Shown here: positions 27,986 through 36,388 of the stretch, piece after piece | How positions within the stretch are numbered: the first letter of the stretch is position 1 | How the letters are laid out: the number at the start of each line of letters is the position of its first letter | Origin: Streptomyces sp. NRRL S-646 | GTDB lineage: Bacteria > Actinomycetota > Actinomycetes > Streptomycetales > Streptomycetaceae | Reading direction: 5' to 3' | Assembly: GCF_000720765.1 (NCBI RefSeq) | Contig: NZ_JODC01000010.1 | Coordinates: 1 to 64,000, forward strand | DNA: 64,000 bases | Notes under the pieces: model-generated | Seen by the model: only the letters and a program-made list of their open reading frames with translations | Told to the model about the DNA's origin: nothing | The model's database searches: none | Position numbers and translations under genes: made by a program

Positions 27986-28555
27986 ATGCAGTCAAGCAAC
28001 GGTCGTCCCCGCGGAAGCGGGGGTGGCGCCGATGGTTCGGCCGAGCACCGCGATCACGACTCGTCCTCTGCGAAGGCTTCGGGAGGTGCGAGGTACGACG
28101 ACCCGTGGTACGACGCACTTGCCTCCGGGTGGGGCGAGTCTGACGGCGTCGGTGGTCCCGTGCCCGTGCCCGTGCCCGGGGCCGGGCCTGGGTGCCGGGC
28201 GAGCGAGGACGAGGCGGCCGCTGCGGCCGACGTGTATCTCGAGGTGCAGCGCAGCGCGGCGTTCCAGGAGGTGCGCAGCAGATACCTCAGGTTTGTCGTG
28301 CCGGGAGTCGCTGCCTTTTTCGTCTGGTACTTGGCGTACCTCGTGACCGCCACCACCGAGCCCGGGCTGATGGCGCATCCCGTGGCCGGCGCCATGAACG
28401 TGGCGATGCTCGCCGGGCTCGGGCAGTTCCTCAGCACCTTTCTGTTCGCCTGGGCCTACGCCCGGCATGCACGGCTGCGCCGGGACCGGGCCGCGCTCGA
28501 ACTGCGGTGGAACACACAGGAATTGACGCGCGGAGTTCAGGGTGGTGCGCTGTGA
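27986..28555 (+). CDS. DUF485 membrane protein (symporter partner)
   Basis: The 189-residue protein has a long polar N-terminus (about 1-90), with a Val-Pro repeat encoded by GTGCCC units near 28155-28180. The DUF485 domain (EVQRSAAFQEVRSRYLRFVVP, then two transmembrane helices near FFVWYLAYLVTA and MLAGLGQFLSTFLFAWAYA) follows. DUF485 proteins are typically encoded just before ActP-type acetate/solute symporters, as here, where its TGA overlaps the next GTG. TTG 27980 is an alternative start. The extended disordered N-terminus is longer than the roughly 100-residue family norm. Confidence 0.85.
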   Translation: MQSSNGRPRGSGGGADGSAEHRDHDSSSAKASGGARYDDPWYDALASGWGESDGVGGPVPVPVPGAGPGCRASEDEAAAAADVYLEVQRSAAFQEVRSRYLRFVVPGVAAFFVWYLAYLVTATTEPGLMAHPVAGAMNVAMLAGLGQFLSTFLFAWAYARHARLRRDRAALELRWNTQELTRGVQGGAL

Positions 28556-30144
28556 CGGGCGGCCATCAGACGCTTGCGCTGTTCCTGTTCAGCGTATTCG
28601 TCGCCATCACGCTGGCGATCACGACGTGGGTGAGCCGTAACCGGCAGGGCTCGGCGGAGGAGTTCTACGCGGGCGGACGTCTCTTCTCGCCCATGGAGAA
28701 TGGATTTGCCATCGCGGGCGACTACATGTCGGCCGCTTCCTTCCTGGGCGTCACGGGGCTCATCGCGCTGTTCGGATACGACGGGCTGCTGTACGTGGTC
28801 GGCTTCCTCGTCGCCTGGCTGCTGGTGCTCTTCCTGGTCGCCGAACTGGTACGCAACTGCGGGCGGTTCACGCTCGCCGACGTGGTCGCGGCGCGCATGA
28901 ACGAACGGCCCGTGCGGATCGCGGCGGGAACTTCCTCGGTCACCGTGTCCGTTCTGTATCTGGTGGCGCAGATGGTGGGGGCGGGCAGTCTGGTCGCGCT
29001 GCTCCTCGGGGGTACGAGCGCGGCGGCGCGGGCCTGGACGGTCATCGGTGTCGGCGCTCTCATGGTGATCTATGTGTCGCTGGGAGGGATGCGGGCCACC
29101 ACCTGGATCCAGATCGTCAAGGCGGTGCTGCTGCTTGCGGGTACGGTCGCGTTGACTGTGCTCGTCCTGCTGCGGTTCCACGGCGACTTCGACCAGCTGC
29201 TGCTGACGGCGGCCGCGCGCAGTGGTCACGGCGATGCGTTCCTGGCCCCGGGGCTGAAGTACGGCGGGGACTGGACCGCCCGCTTCGATTTCATCAGCCT
29301 GGGGCTCGCCCTCGTACTGGGCACGGCAGGGCTGCCGCACATCCTGTCCCGCTTCTACACCGTGCCCACCGCCCGGGCGGCGCGGTGCTCGGCACTCTGG
29401 TCGATCGGGCTGATCGGCGGCTTCTACCTGATGACGATCATCCTCGGCTTCGGGGCGGCCGCGATCGTGGGGCCGGATGCCGTACGCGGGTCGAACGCGG
29501 CCGGGAACACGGCCGTCCCGCTCCTGGCGCTCGCCCTGGGCGGCGGTGCGAACTCCACCGCAGGAACGGTTCTCTTCGCGGTCGTCGCCGCCGTCGCCTT
29601 CGCCACCATCCTCGCGGTGGTCGCCGGAATCACGCTCGCCTCCTCGGCGTCCGTGGCCCACGACCTGTATGCGTCACTGCGGCGCAGCCGTGCCGAGCCG
29701 CGCAGCGAAGTGGCTGTGGCGCGCGTCGCCTCGGTCGGTATCGGCGTGGTCGCGATCGCCCTCGGCCTGCTGGCCCGTGACCTCAATGTCGCCTTTCTGG
29801 TGGGCCTCGCCTTCGCAGTTGCCGCGTCCGCGAACCTCCCCGTGCTGCTCTACTCGCTGTTCTGGCGCGGCTTCACCACCCGCGGTGCCGTGTGGGCCGT
29901 ATACGGCGGGCTGGTCCCCGCACTCGCCCTCGTCGTGCTGTCACCGGTGGTGTCGGGCAGTCCCGAATCGCTGTTCCCGGCCGTCGACTTCCAGTACTTC
30001 CCGCTCCAGAATCCCGGCCTCGTGTCGATCCCGATGGGCTTCCTCGCGGGCTGGCTCGGGACGGTCACCTCCGACGAAGTCCCCGACGAGGCCAAGCACG
30101 CGGAGACCGAGGTGCGGGCGCTGACGGGGGCGGGGGCCGCGTAG
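28552..30144 (+). CDS. Sodium/solute symporter, ActP (acetate)-like
   Basis: The 530-residue protein belongs to the solute:sodium symporter family, with about thirteen hydrophobic helices. Characteristic stretches include RNRQGSAEEFYAGGRLFSPMENGFAIAGDYMSAASFLG (helix 1, sodium-site region), ILSRFYTVPTARAARCSALW and ASSASVAHDLYASLRR. It most resembles ActP-type acetate or short-chain carboxylate carriers. GTG 28552 overlaps the DUF485 stop by 4 bp. Genes for two carboxylate-type response regulators, an ABC uptake system and citrate synthases follow, supporting an organic-acid substrate by context; the exact substrate cannot be read from sequence. Confidence 0.88.
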   Translation: MTGGHQTLALFLFSVFVAITLAITTWVSRNRQGSAEEFYAGGRLFSPMENGFAIAGDYMSAASFLGVTGLIALFGYDGLLYVVGFLVAWLLVLFLVAELVRNCGRFTLADVVAARMNERPVRIAAGTSSVTVSVLYLVAQMVGAGSLVALLLGGTSAAARAWTVIGVGALMVIYVSLGGMRATTWIQIVKAVLLLAGTVALTVLVLLRFHGDFDQLLLTAAARSGHGDAFLAPGLKYGGDWTARFDFISLGLALVLGTAGLPHILSRFYTVPTARAARCSALWSIGLIGGFYLMTIILGFGAAAIVGPDAVRGSNAAGNTAVPLLALALGGGANSTAGTVLFAVVAAVAFATILAVVAGITLASSASVAHDLYASLRRSRAEPRSEVAVARVASVGIGVVAIALGLLARDLNVAFLVGLAFAVAASANLPVLLYSLFWRGFTTRGAVWAVYGGLVPALALVVLSPVVSGSPESLFPAVDFQYFPLQNPGLVSIPMGFLAGWLGTVTSDEVPDEAKHAETEVRALTGAGAA

Positions 30145-30151
30145 GAAGCGC

Positions 30152-30172
30152 CGCCCTCACCGTCGTAGGGCG
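30152..30172. terminator. Weak hairpin between convergent genes
   Basis: CGCCCT (30152-30157) pairs with AGGGCG (30167-30172), 8 bp after the symporter stop. It is only a 6-bp stem. Confidence 0.3.
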
Positions 30173-30234
30173 CAGGCCTCATCGTCGTCGTGCACCTGTC
30201 GCACAGCCGTACGGGACACAGCGCAGACTTCGGG

Positions 30235-30927
30235 CTACGGCGCCACCCATGCGTACAGGTGTTCAGGGCGTCCCGTGTCGCCGTACTTGAGGGAGAGGCG
30301 GAGGCGGCCGGCCTGTTCGAGGTGGCGGAGGTAACGCTGGGCGGTGGAGCGGCTGAGGCCGGTCTCCGCGGCCACCTCGTGGGCCGAGAGCGGGTGTTCG
30401 GCGTGGTGGAGTACCCGGCAGATCAGATCGGTCGTCGGTTCCGAGTGGCCGCTGGGCAGGCCTGGTGACGAGGGCGCCGGCGTCGTGCGCAGGGCACCGA
30501 AGATCCGGTCCACCTGCTCCTGGCCCGCGATGCCGCGGCCGCCGACCCGGTCGACGGTGCGGCGCAGCGCGGCGTACGAGTCGAGTCGGGTGCGCAGGGC
30601 GGCGAAGGTGAACGGCTTGACCAGATAGTGCAGCGCGCCGAGGCGCATCGCGGCCTGCACGGTCGCCACGTCGCTCGCCGCGGTGATCATGATGACGTCC
30701 GTGCCGAGGCCCTGTTCCCGCATACGGTGGACGAGTTCGAGACCCGTCTGGTCGGGCAGGTAGTGGTCGAGCAGGACCAGGTCGATGGCCCCGCGCTGCA
30801 CGCTGGCCAGCGCCTGGGCAGCGCTGTGCGCGCGGGCGGCGACCCGGAAGCCGGGAACCTTTCCCACGTACTTGGCGTTGATCTCGGCAACGCGGAAGTC
30901 GTCGTCCACGACCAGGACGTCAATCAT
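30235..30927 (-). CDS. CitB/DcuR-type response regulator (orphan)
   Basis: The 230-residue protein has a receiver domain (VLVVDDDFRVAEINAKYV, phosphoacceptor in IDLVLLDHYLPDQTG, Thr/Ser in IMITAASD, Lys in YLVKPF) and a C-terminal winged helix of the DcuR/CitB kind (LSAHEVAAETGLSRSTAQRYLRHLEQAGRLRLSLKYGDTGRPEH). ATG 30927 is used; the frame open further upstream runs into the divergent promoter. It has no adjacent kinase, but a close paralogue at 33941-34621 is paired with the CitA/DcuS-type kinase, so cross-phosphorylation is likely. It is divergent from the ABC transporter operon and probably controls it. Confidence 0.9.
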   Translation of the reverse strand: MIDVLVVDDDFRVAEINAKYVGKVPGFRVAARAHSAAQALASVQRGAIDLVLLDHYLPDQTGLELVHRMREQGLGTDVIMITAASDVATVQAAMRLGALHYLVKPFTFAALRTRLDSYAALRRTVDRVGGRGIAGQEQVDRIFGALRTTPAPSSPGLPSGHSEPTTDLICRVLHHAEHPLSAHEVAAETGLSRSTAQRYLRHLEQAGRLRLSLKYGDTGRPEHLYAWVAP

Positions 30928-30980
30928 CGGGCCTCTTTCTGTCAAGGCCTGGCGAGCGTTTCGCCTGTGTTTCGGCTCCG

Positions 30981-31019
30981 CTGTTGTAGCGCGCGCAAAA
31001 CGAGCACAACAGGCTGTTG
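30981..31019. promoter_or_regulatory. Candidate response-regulator sites in a divergent promoter
   Basis: Three related half-sites occur: CTGTTGT (30981-30987), ACAACAG (31006-31012) and CTGTTG (31014-31019). The last two form a perfect CAACAG-G-CTGTTG palindrome. They lie midway between the orphan regulator and the ABC operon, where an activator should bind. Confidence 0.5.
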
Positions 31020-31088
31020 CAAGCAAAAGAACGGCATGCGCTCACAAGGCTGCTGCTGTGGCCCGGGCCACATCTACCGTCCCCGGCC

Positions 31089-31904
31089 ATGAGCGCAGAC
31101 ACCAGCCCCGCCATCCAGCTACGGGGCGCGAGCAAGATCTTCAGGACCCCGTCGGGGGGTCTGCACACCGCCGTGAGGGAGCTGGACCTCACGGTCGGGC
31201 GCGGCGAGTTCGTGGCGGTCGTCGGCCCCACGGGCTGCGGAAAGTCGACCACGTTGACCCTGGTCAGCGGGTTGGAGGAGCCCACCGAGGGCGAGGTCCT
31301 GGTCGCCGGGGAGCCGGTTCGCGGCGTCGGCGACAAGGTCGGTTTCGTCTTCCAGCAGGACGCCACCTTCCCCTGGCGCACCGTGCTGTCGAACGTCATG
31401 GCCGGCCCGCGTTTTCGGGGTGTGTCCAAGTCGGAGGCGAAGGAGAAGGCGCGCGAGTGGCTGGCCCGGGTCGGGCTCGCCGCCTTCGAGGACCGCTACC
31501 CGCACCAGCTTTCCGGCGGCCAGCGCAAGCGCGTCGCGCTCGCCGCGACCTTCGTCAACGACCCCGAGATCCTGCTGATGGACGAGCCCTTCTCGGCGCT
31601 CGACGTGCAGACCAGGGCGCTGATGTCGGACGAGCTGCTTGAGCTGTGGTCCGGCACGGGTGCCTCCGTGGTTTTCGTCACACACGACCTGGAGGAGTCC
31701 ATCGCGCTGGCCGACAAGGTCGTCGTCATGACGGCCGGCCCGGCCACTGTGAAGCAGGTCTTCGACATCGACCTGCCGCGGCCGCGCAAGGTCGAGTCGG
31801 TGCGTCTGGAGCCGCGGTTCATCGAGATCTACCGCGAGATCTGGGAGTCCCTCGGCGAAGAGGTCCGGATCACCCGTGAGAGGGGTGCCGCCAATGTCGC
31901 CTGA
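31089..31904 (+). CDS. ABC transporter ATP-binding protein, TauB/SsuB/NrtD-type
   Basis: This 271-residue ATPase powers uptake of a small anionic or heterocyclic solute. Walker A is VGPTGCGKSTT, the Q-loop VFQQDATFPWRTV (typical of the nitrate/sulfonate/taurine family), the signature HQLSGGQRKRVALA, Walker B ILLMDEP and the switch FVTHDLEE. It is the first gene of a three-gene operon (ATPase, permease, binding lipoprotein); its stop overlaps the permease start by 11 bp. It is divergent from a CitB/DcuR-type regulator with candidate operator sites between them. Confidence 0.93.
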   Translation: MSADTSPAIQLRGASKIFRTPSGGLHTAVRELDLTVGRGEFVAVVGPTGCGKSTTLTLVSGLEEPTEGEVLVAGEPVRGVGDKVGFVFQQDATFPWRTVLSNVMAGPRFRGVSKSEAKEKAREWLARVGLAAFEDRYPHQLSGGQRKRVALAATFVNDPEILLMDEPFSALDVQTRALMSDELLELWSGTGASVVFVTHDLEESIALADKVVVMTAGPATVKQVFDIDLPRPRKVESVRLEPRFIEIYREIWESLGEEVRITRERGAANVA

Positions 31905-32766
31905 CGTCATGCCCGAAGCACAGGTCGCACCGACCGTGAGCGAGCCCGGCGGCAAGATGAGCCGTACGCACTCACGCGCGCGTGCCGCCCGTAGACGCAA
32001 GATCGTCGTCACGGTCACCCGCGTACTGCTCCTGGTCGCCGTCCTCGGCCTGTGGGAGGCGCTCTCCCGCGCGAAGGTCATCGATCCGTTCAACTTCTCG
32101 ATGCCCTCGAAGATCTGGGACCAGATCTGGACCTGGGTGATGCACGGAACGGCGCAGGGGTCGCTGGGGGAGCAGATCTGGTACACGCTCTACGAGGCAC
32201 TGCTCGGATGGGTGCTCGGCGTGGCAGCCGGTGTGGTCCTCGGCATCGCCCTGGGACGGATCACCTTCCTCGCCGATGTCCTTGGTCCATACATCAAGGT
32301 GCTCAACTCGATGCCGAGGATCATCCTCGCTCCGATCTTCCTGATCTGGTTCGGCCTCGGACCGGCCTCCAAAGTTGCCTCTGCGGTCGTCCTCGTCTTC
32401 TTCCCGGTCTTCTTCAACGCCTTCCAGGGCGCCCGCGAGGTGGACCGAAACCTGGTCGCCAACGCCCGCATCCTGGGCGCCAGCGACCGTCGGGTGACCC
32501 TTCAGGTCGTCATCCCGTCGGCCACTTCGTGGATCTTCACCAGCCTCCACGTCAGCTTCGGTTTCGCGCTCATCGGCGCCATCGTCGGCGAATACATCGG
32601 TGCCACCAAGGGCATCGGCCTGCTCGTCTCGCAGTCCCAGAACACCTTCAACCCGGCCGGTGTGTACGCCGCCATGGTCATCCTCGCCGTCGTCGCGCTG
32701 GCGGCCGAAGGACTGCTCACCTTCGTCGAGCACCGCGTCTTCCGCTGGAAGCCGACGAACTCCTAG
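31894..32766 (+). CDS. ABC transporter permease, TauC/SsuC-type
   Basis: The 290-residue inner-membrane permease has about six transmembrane helices and the BPD-transport EAA loop (VDRNLVANARILGASDRRVTLQVVIPSA), which couples to the ATPase. Characteristic family stretches are YIKVLNSMPRIILAPIFLIWFGLG and GAIVGEYIGATKGIGLLV. ATG 31894 is chosen because it overlaps the upstream stop, suggesting translational coupling; the GTG at 31876 would only add six residues. It works as a homodimer with the ATPase at 31089-31904 and the lipoprotein at 32834-33886. Confidence 0.93.
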   Translation: MSPDVMPEAQVAPTVSEPGGKMSRTHSRARAARRRKIVVTVTRVLLLVAVLGLWEALSRAKVIDPFNFSMPSKIWDQIWTWVMHGTAQGSLGEQIWYTLYEALLGWVLGVAAGVVLGIALGRITFLADVLGPYIKVLNSMPRIILAPIFLIWFGLGPASKVASAVVLVFFPVFFNAFQGAREVDRNLVANARILGASDRRVTLQVVIPSATSWIFTSLHVSFGFALIGAIVGEYIGATKGIGLLVSQSQNTFNPAGVYAAMVILAVVALAAEGLLTFVEHRVFRWKPTNS

Positions 32767-32833
32767 CACCGGCCGCCCTCTTGGGTCCGTTTTCCCTCAC
32801 TGCACCGCCACTCTCACAAGGACGTGAACCCTC

Positions 32834-33886
32834 ATGCGCAAGTCCGCCAGATACACCACCCTGGCCGCCGCCGGCCTGCTCGCCCTCTCCTCCCTCACCG
32901 CCTGTGCCAACGACGCGGCCAGCACCACCTCCACCAGCAAGGGCGACGGCAAGGGGACGAAGGTCAAGATCATGGTCGGCGGCCTCGACAAGGTCATCTA
33001 CCTGCCCGCCATGCTCTCCCAGCGGCTCGGCTACTTCGACGCCGAGGGCCTCGACGTGGAGCTGCTGAGCGAGCCCGCCGGTGTCCAGGCCGAGACCGCG
33101 CTCGTCTCCGGGCAGGTCCAAGGGGCTGTCGGCTTCTACGACCACACCCTCGACCTGCAGACCAAGGACAAGGCCGTGGAGTCCGTGGTGCAGTTCTCGC
33201 ACGCGCCCGGCGAGGTGGAGATCGTCTCCAGCAAGGCGGCGGGCGACATCAAGTCACCCAAGGACTTCAAGGGCAAGAAGCTCGGCATCACCAGTCTGGG
33301 CTCGTCGACCGACTTCCTCACCAAGTACCTTGCCGTCAAGAACGGGGTGAACGTCAGCGACTTCACGCCGGTCGCGGTCGGAGCGGGACCGACCTTCATC
33401 GCGGCGCTCCAGAAGGGTGCCATCGACGGCGGCATGACGACAGACCCGACCGTCGCCACCGTCCTGGACAAGAAGGCGGGCAAGGTTCTGCTCGACATGC
33501 GCACCCCTGAGGGCTCTCAGGAGGCGCTCGGCGGCCCGTACCCGTCGTCAAGCCTGTACATGCAGACGGACTGGGTCAACAGTCACAAGGACACCGTCCA
33601 GAAGTTGGCCAATGCATTCGTCAAGACGCTCAAGTGGATGTCCACCCACAGCTCGACGCAGATCGCCGACAAGATGCCCGCCGACTACTCGCAGGGCAAC
33701 AAGATCCTTTACGCGGCAGCCATCGAGAGCACCCTGCCGATGTTCACCAAGGACGGCGTCATGCCCAAGGCCGGCCCCGAGACCGTCGAGAAGGTCCTCA
33801 AGGCGTTCAACCCCAACATCAAGAACGCCAAGATCGATCTGAGCAAGACGTTCACCACCGAGTTCGTGGAGAAGGCCGCGGGCTGA
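32834..33886 (+). CDS. ABC transporter substrate-binding lipoprotein (NMT1/THI5-like)
   Basis: The 350-residue exported protein has a lipoprotein signal (MRKSARYTTLAAAGLLALSS then lipobox LTAC, acylated Cys about 24). An NMT1/TauA-type periplasmic-binding fold follows: IMVGGLDKVIYLPAMLSQRLG near the start, TALVSGQVQGAVGFYDHT, KGKKLGITSLGSSTDFLTKYL and ALQKGAIDGGMTTDP. Family ligands range from sulfonates and nitrate to thiamine precursors. The substrate is not determined; the neighbouring CitA/CitB-type regulators hint at a carboxylate. The ribosome-binding site is AAGGACG, 67 bp after the permease. Confidence 0.92.
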   Translation: MRKSARYTTLAAAGLLALSSLTACANDAASTTSTSKGDGKGTKVKIMVGGLDKVIYLPAMLSQRLGYFDAEGLDVELLSEPAGVQAETALVSGQVQGAVGFYDHTLDLQTKDKAVESVVQFSHAPGEVEIVSSKAAGDIKSPKDFKGKKLGITSLGSSTDFLTKYLAVKNGVNVSDFTPVAVGAGPTFIAALQKGAIDGGMTTDPTVATVLDKKAGKVLLDMRTPEGSQEALGGPYPSSSLYMQTDWVNSHKDTVQKLANAFVKTLKWMSTHSSTQIADKMPADYSQGNKILYAAAIESTLPMFTKDGVMPKAGPETVEKVLKAFNPNIKNAKIDLSKTFTTEFVEKAAG

Positions 33887-33897
33887 ATCCGTATGCA

Positions 33898-33920
33898 GGG
33901 AAGGGGCACGGCCCCTTCCC
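33898..33920. terminator. Bidirectional terminator
   Basis: GGGAAGGGGC-ACG-GCCCCTTCCC is a perfect 10-bp stem in the 54-bp gap between the convergent lipoprotein and response regulator genes. Confidence 0.88.
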
Positions 33921-33940
33921 CCGCCCCACCGGCCGGGCCC

Positions 33941-34621
33941 TCAGGCGCGGGTCGCCCACACGTAACGGTGTTCAGGGCGGCCCGCGTCGCCGTATTTCAG
34001 GGTGAGCCGGGCCCGTCCCGTGCGCTCCAGGAGCTTCAGGTAGCGCTGGGCGGTCTGGCGGCTCACGCCGGTCCGGTCGGCGATCTCCTGGGCCGACAGC
34101 GGGCCTTCGGCGCTCATCAGGGACTGACGTACGAGCTCCGCGGTGGTGGGGGAGTGGCCCTTGGGCAGCCCCGGCTCCGAAGAGGCCGACAGGGCGCCGA
34201 AGATGCGGTCCACCTCCGCCTGCTCCGCCTCACCGCCGCCGTCGAGCGTGCGGCGCAGCTCCGCATACGCCTCGAGCTTGGCGCGCAGGCCCGCGAAGGC
34301 GAACGGCTTGACCAGGTACTGCAGCGCGCCGTGCCGCATCGCGGCCTGCACGGTCGACACGTCACGGGCCGCCGTCACCATGATCACGTCGGTCTGGTGG
34401 CCGCGCCGCCGCATCTCCTGGACGACCGCAAGACCCGTCTCGTCAGGCAGGTAGTGATCCATGAGGACCAGGTCCAGACGGGGCAGCGTCTCCAGCTGAC
34501 GGAGGGCCTCGGCGGCGCTGTGCGCCTCGCCGGCGACGTGGAAGCCCGGCACCTTCTCGACGTAGGCGGCGTTGACGCGCGCGACCCTCATGTCGTCGTC
34601 CACGACCAGGACCTCGATCAT
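33941..34621 (-). CDS. CitB/DcuR-type response regulator
   Basis: This 226-residue regulator has a receiver domain (EVLVVDDDMRVARVNAAYV, phosphoacceptor in LVLMDHYLPDETG, IMVTAARDVS, Lys in YLVKPFAF) and a winged-helix C-terminus (LSAQEIADRTGVSRQTAQRYLKLLERTGRARLTLKYGDAGRPEH). It is very similar throughout to the orphan regulator at 30235-30927. Its start overlaps the stop of the kinase gene by 4 bp, so the two are translationally coupled and form the cognate pair. It probably activates transport or catabolic genes in response to an extracellular carboxylate, by analogy with CitAB and DcuSR. Confidence 0.92.
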   Translation of the reverse strand: MIEVLVVDDDMRVARVNAAYVEKVPGFHVAGEAHSAAEALRQLETLPRLDLVLMDHYLPDETGLAVVQEMRRRGHQTDVIMVTAARDVSTVQAAMRHGALQYLVKPFAFAGLRAKLEAYAELRRTLDGGGEAEQAEVDRIFGALSASSEPGLPKGHSPTTAELVRQSLMSAEGPLSAQEIADRTGVSRQTAQRYLKLLERTGRARLTLKYGDAGRPEHRYVWATRA

Positions 34622-36288
34622 CGCGACTCCTCCTTCACGGTCGTGTCCGCGGTGGCGGTCAGGGCGGGCGCCGGTGCCGGCTCGGTCAGTGCTTCCGGCA
34701 GGACGACGGTGAACTCCGCCCCGCCACCGTCCGCTTCACCGACCGTCGCGCTGCCGCCCTGCCGCTCCGCGAGCCTGCGCACCATGGACAGGCCGATGCC
34801 GCGCTTGCGGTGTGCGGGCGGCTCCTTCGTGGACCACCCGTCAGTGAAGATCAACTCGTGTTGTTCTGCCGGGATTCCGGGACCGGTGTCGCGCACCCTG
34901 AGGACGGCGGTACGCCCTTCGGCTCGCAACTCGACCTCCACACGCGCGTGGAGGGTGCCCGCGACCGCGTCGAGCGCGTTGTCCACCAGGTTCCCGACGA
35001 TCGTGACCAGCCCCCTGGGGTCGATCAACCGGTCCGGAAGCCGCGTCCGGTCCGACACCCACAGGGCGGCACCGCGCTCGGCTGCGACCGTCGCCTTGCC
35101 GACCAGCAGAGCGGCGATCAGCGGGTCCTGGATCTTCTCGGTGACCTGTTCCGCCGTGACCCGGTGGTCGCCGACCACCTCGCCGACGAACTCGACGGCG
35201 TCGTCGTACATCTCCAGTTCGAGCAGCCCCAGGAGCGTGTGCATACGGTTGGCGTGCTCGTGGTCCTGGGCGCGCAGGGCGTCGATCAGGCCGCGCGTCG
35301 AGTCGAGTTCCCGGCCGAGCTGCTCCAGTTCGGTGCGGTCGCGCAGGGTGGCCACGGCGCCGCCGTCGTCGGTCGGCATGCGGTTGGCGACCAGGACGCG
35401 CTGACCGCGCACGGTGAGCAGGTCGGTGCCCGTCACCCGGCCGGCCAGGATGTCGGCAGTACGCCCTTCCCCGAGTGCCTCGTCCGGGGGCCGGCCGACG
35501 GCGTCTGCCTCGATGCTCAGCAGCCGGTGTGCCTCGTCGTTGAGGAGGCGTATCCGGCCGGCCCGGTCCAGGGCGACGACGCCCTCCCGGATGCCGTGCA
35601 GCATCGCCTCGCGCTCCGCGAGCAGCGCCGAGATGTCGGAGAAGGCAAGGTCGCGGGTCTGCCGCTGGACCCGCCGCGAGATCAGCCAGGCGGCCAGCGC
35701 ACCGACCGCCAGTGCGCCGCCGGCGTAGGCGAGCAGCCCAGGGATCGCGCCGATGAGGTCGGCCCGCACGCTGTCGTACTTGATCCCGACAGAGACCGCC
35801 CCGATGATCTTGCCGGTGGAGTCCCGCAGCGGCACCTTGCCGCGGGCCGAGCGGCCCAGGGTGCCCCTGTCGATCTCCATGACCTCCTTGCCGGCCAGGG
35901 CGTCCTCGGGGTTCGTGGAGACAATGTCGCCTATCTCCGACTCAGTGGGGTGTGACCAGCGCACCCAGTGCCGGTCCAGCACCACGATGTACTCGGCGTG
36001 TGTGGCCCGCCGGATCCGCTCGGCCTCTTTCTGCACCGGGCCGTTGCTGGTCGGTGGGGTGTGCAGGACCCCCTCGGCGATCTGCGGGTTCTGCGCCGTG
36101 GTCTCGGCGATGGCCAGCGCCCGGCGCATCGCCTCCTGGTCGAGCTGCTTGCTCAACGGTGCCAGGAACAACCCGGTCGCGAGCACCGCGACTCCCGCGG
36201 CGATCGCCACCTGCATCAGCAGCACCTGCGAGAACACCCGCTTCGGCAGACCGAGGCGCAGACGGCGTGCGGGGGGAGTGGGGCTCAT
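34618..36288 (-). CDS. CitA/DcuS-type sensor histidine kinase
   Basis: The 556-residue kinase has two transmembrane helices (about 18-45 and 183-203) bracketing an extracellular PAS-like sensor (ALAIAETTAQNPQIAEGVL ... VLDRHWVRWSHPTESEIGD ... GTLGRSARGKVPLRDSTGKIIGAVSVGI), the layout of citrate and C4-dicarboxylate sensors. A cytoplasmic PAS domain is followed by the SpoB-type phosphoacceptor region (DHEHANRMHTLLGLLELE) and an ATPase domain with NLVDNALDAV, VRDTGPGIP and GIGLSMVRRLAERQGG. ATG 36288 is used; a GTG at 36294 is possible. It pairs with the regulator at 33941-34621. An 11-bp inverted repeat lies upstream of its start. Confidence 0.92.
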   Translation of the reverse strand: MSPTPPARRLRLGLPKRVFSQVLLMQVAIAAGVAVLATGLFLAPLSKQLDQEAMRRALAIAETTAQNPQIAEGVLHTPPTSNGPVQKEAERIRRATHAEYIVVLDRHWVRWSHPTESEIGDIVSTNPEDALAGKEVMEIDRGTLGRSARGKVPLRDSTGKIIGAVSVGIKYDSVRADLIGAIPGLLAYAGGALAVGALAAWLISRRVQRQTRDLAFSDISALLAEREAMLHGIREGVVALDRAGRIRLLNDEAHRLLSIEADAVGRPPDEALGEGRTADILAGRVTGTDLLTVRGQRVLVANRMPTDDGGAVATLRDRTELEQLGRELDSTRGLIDALRAQDHEHANRMHTLLGLLELEMYDDAVEFVGEVVGDHRVTAEQVTEKIQDPLIAALLVGKATVAAERGAALWVSDRTRLPDRLIDPRGLVTIVGNLVDNALDAVAGTLHARVEVELRAEGRTAVLRVRDTGPGIPAEQHELIFTDGWSTKEPPAHRKRGIGLSMVRRLAERQGGSATVGEADGGGAEFTVVLPEALTEPAPAPALTATADTTVKEESR

Positions 36289-36345
36289 ACCCACGACGGT
36301 ACGTGGACGTGCCGGAACTGCCGTAGGGGTGTGGCATGCATCTCT

Positions 36346-36383
36346 TGATCAATGCTGAACCGAGCGGGACGAAGCATTGATCA
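36346..36383. promoter_or_regulatory. 11-bp inverted repeat with TCAATGC core
   Basis: TGATCAATGCT (36346-36356) and AGCATTGATCA (36373-36383) are perfect complements 16 bp apart. They lie 58-95 bp upstream of the kinase start and 6 bp after the sucrase/ferredoxin-like gene. The arms are AT-rich, atypical for a local terminator; a regulator site is more likely, and the core recurs near the citrate synthases. Confidence 0.55.
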
Positions 36384-36388
36384 GCGGG

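Noticed and set aside
28150..28185. GTGCCC tandem repeat
   Set aside because: It is inside the DUF485 protein's disordered N-terminus and encodes Val-Pro; not a separate element.
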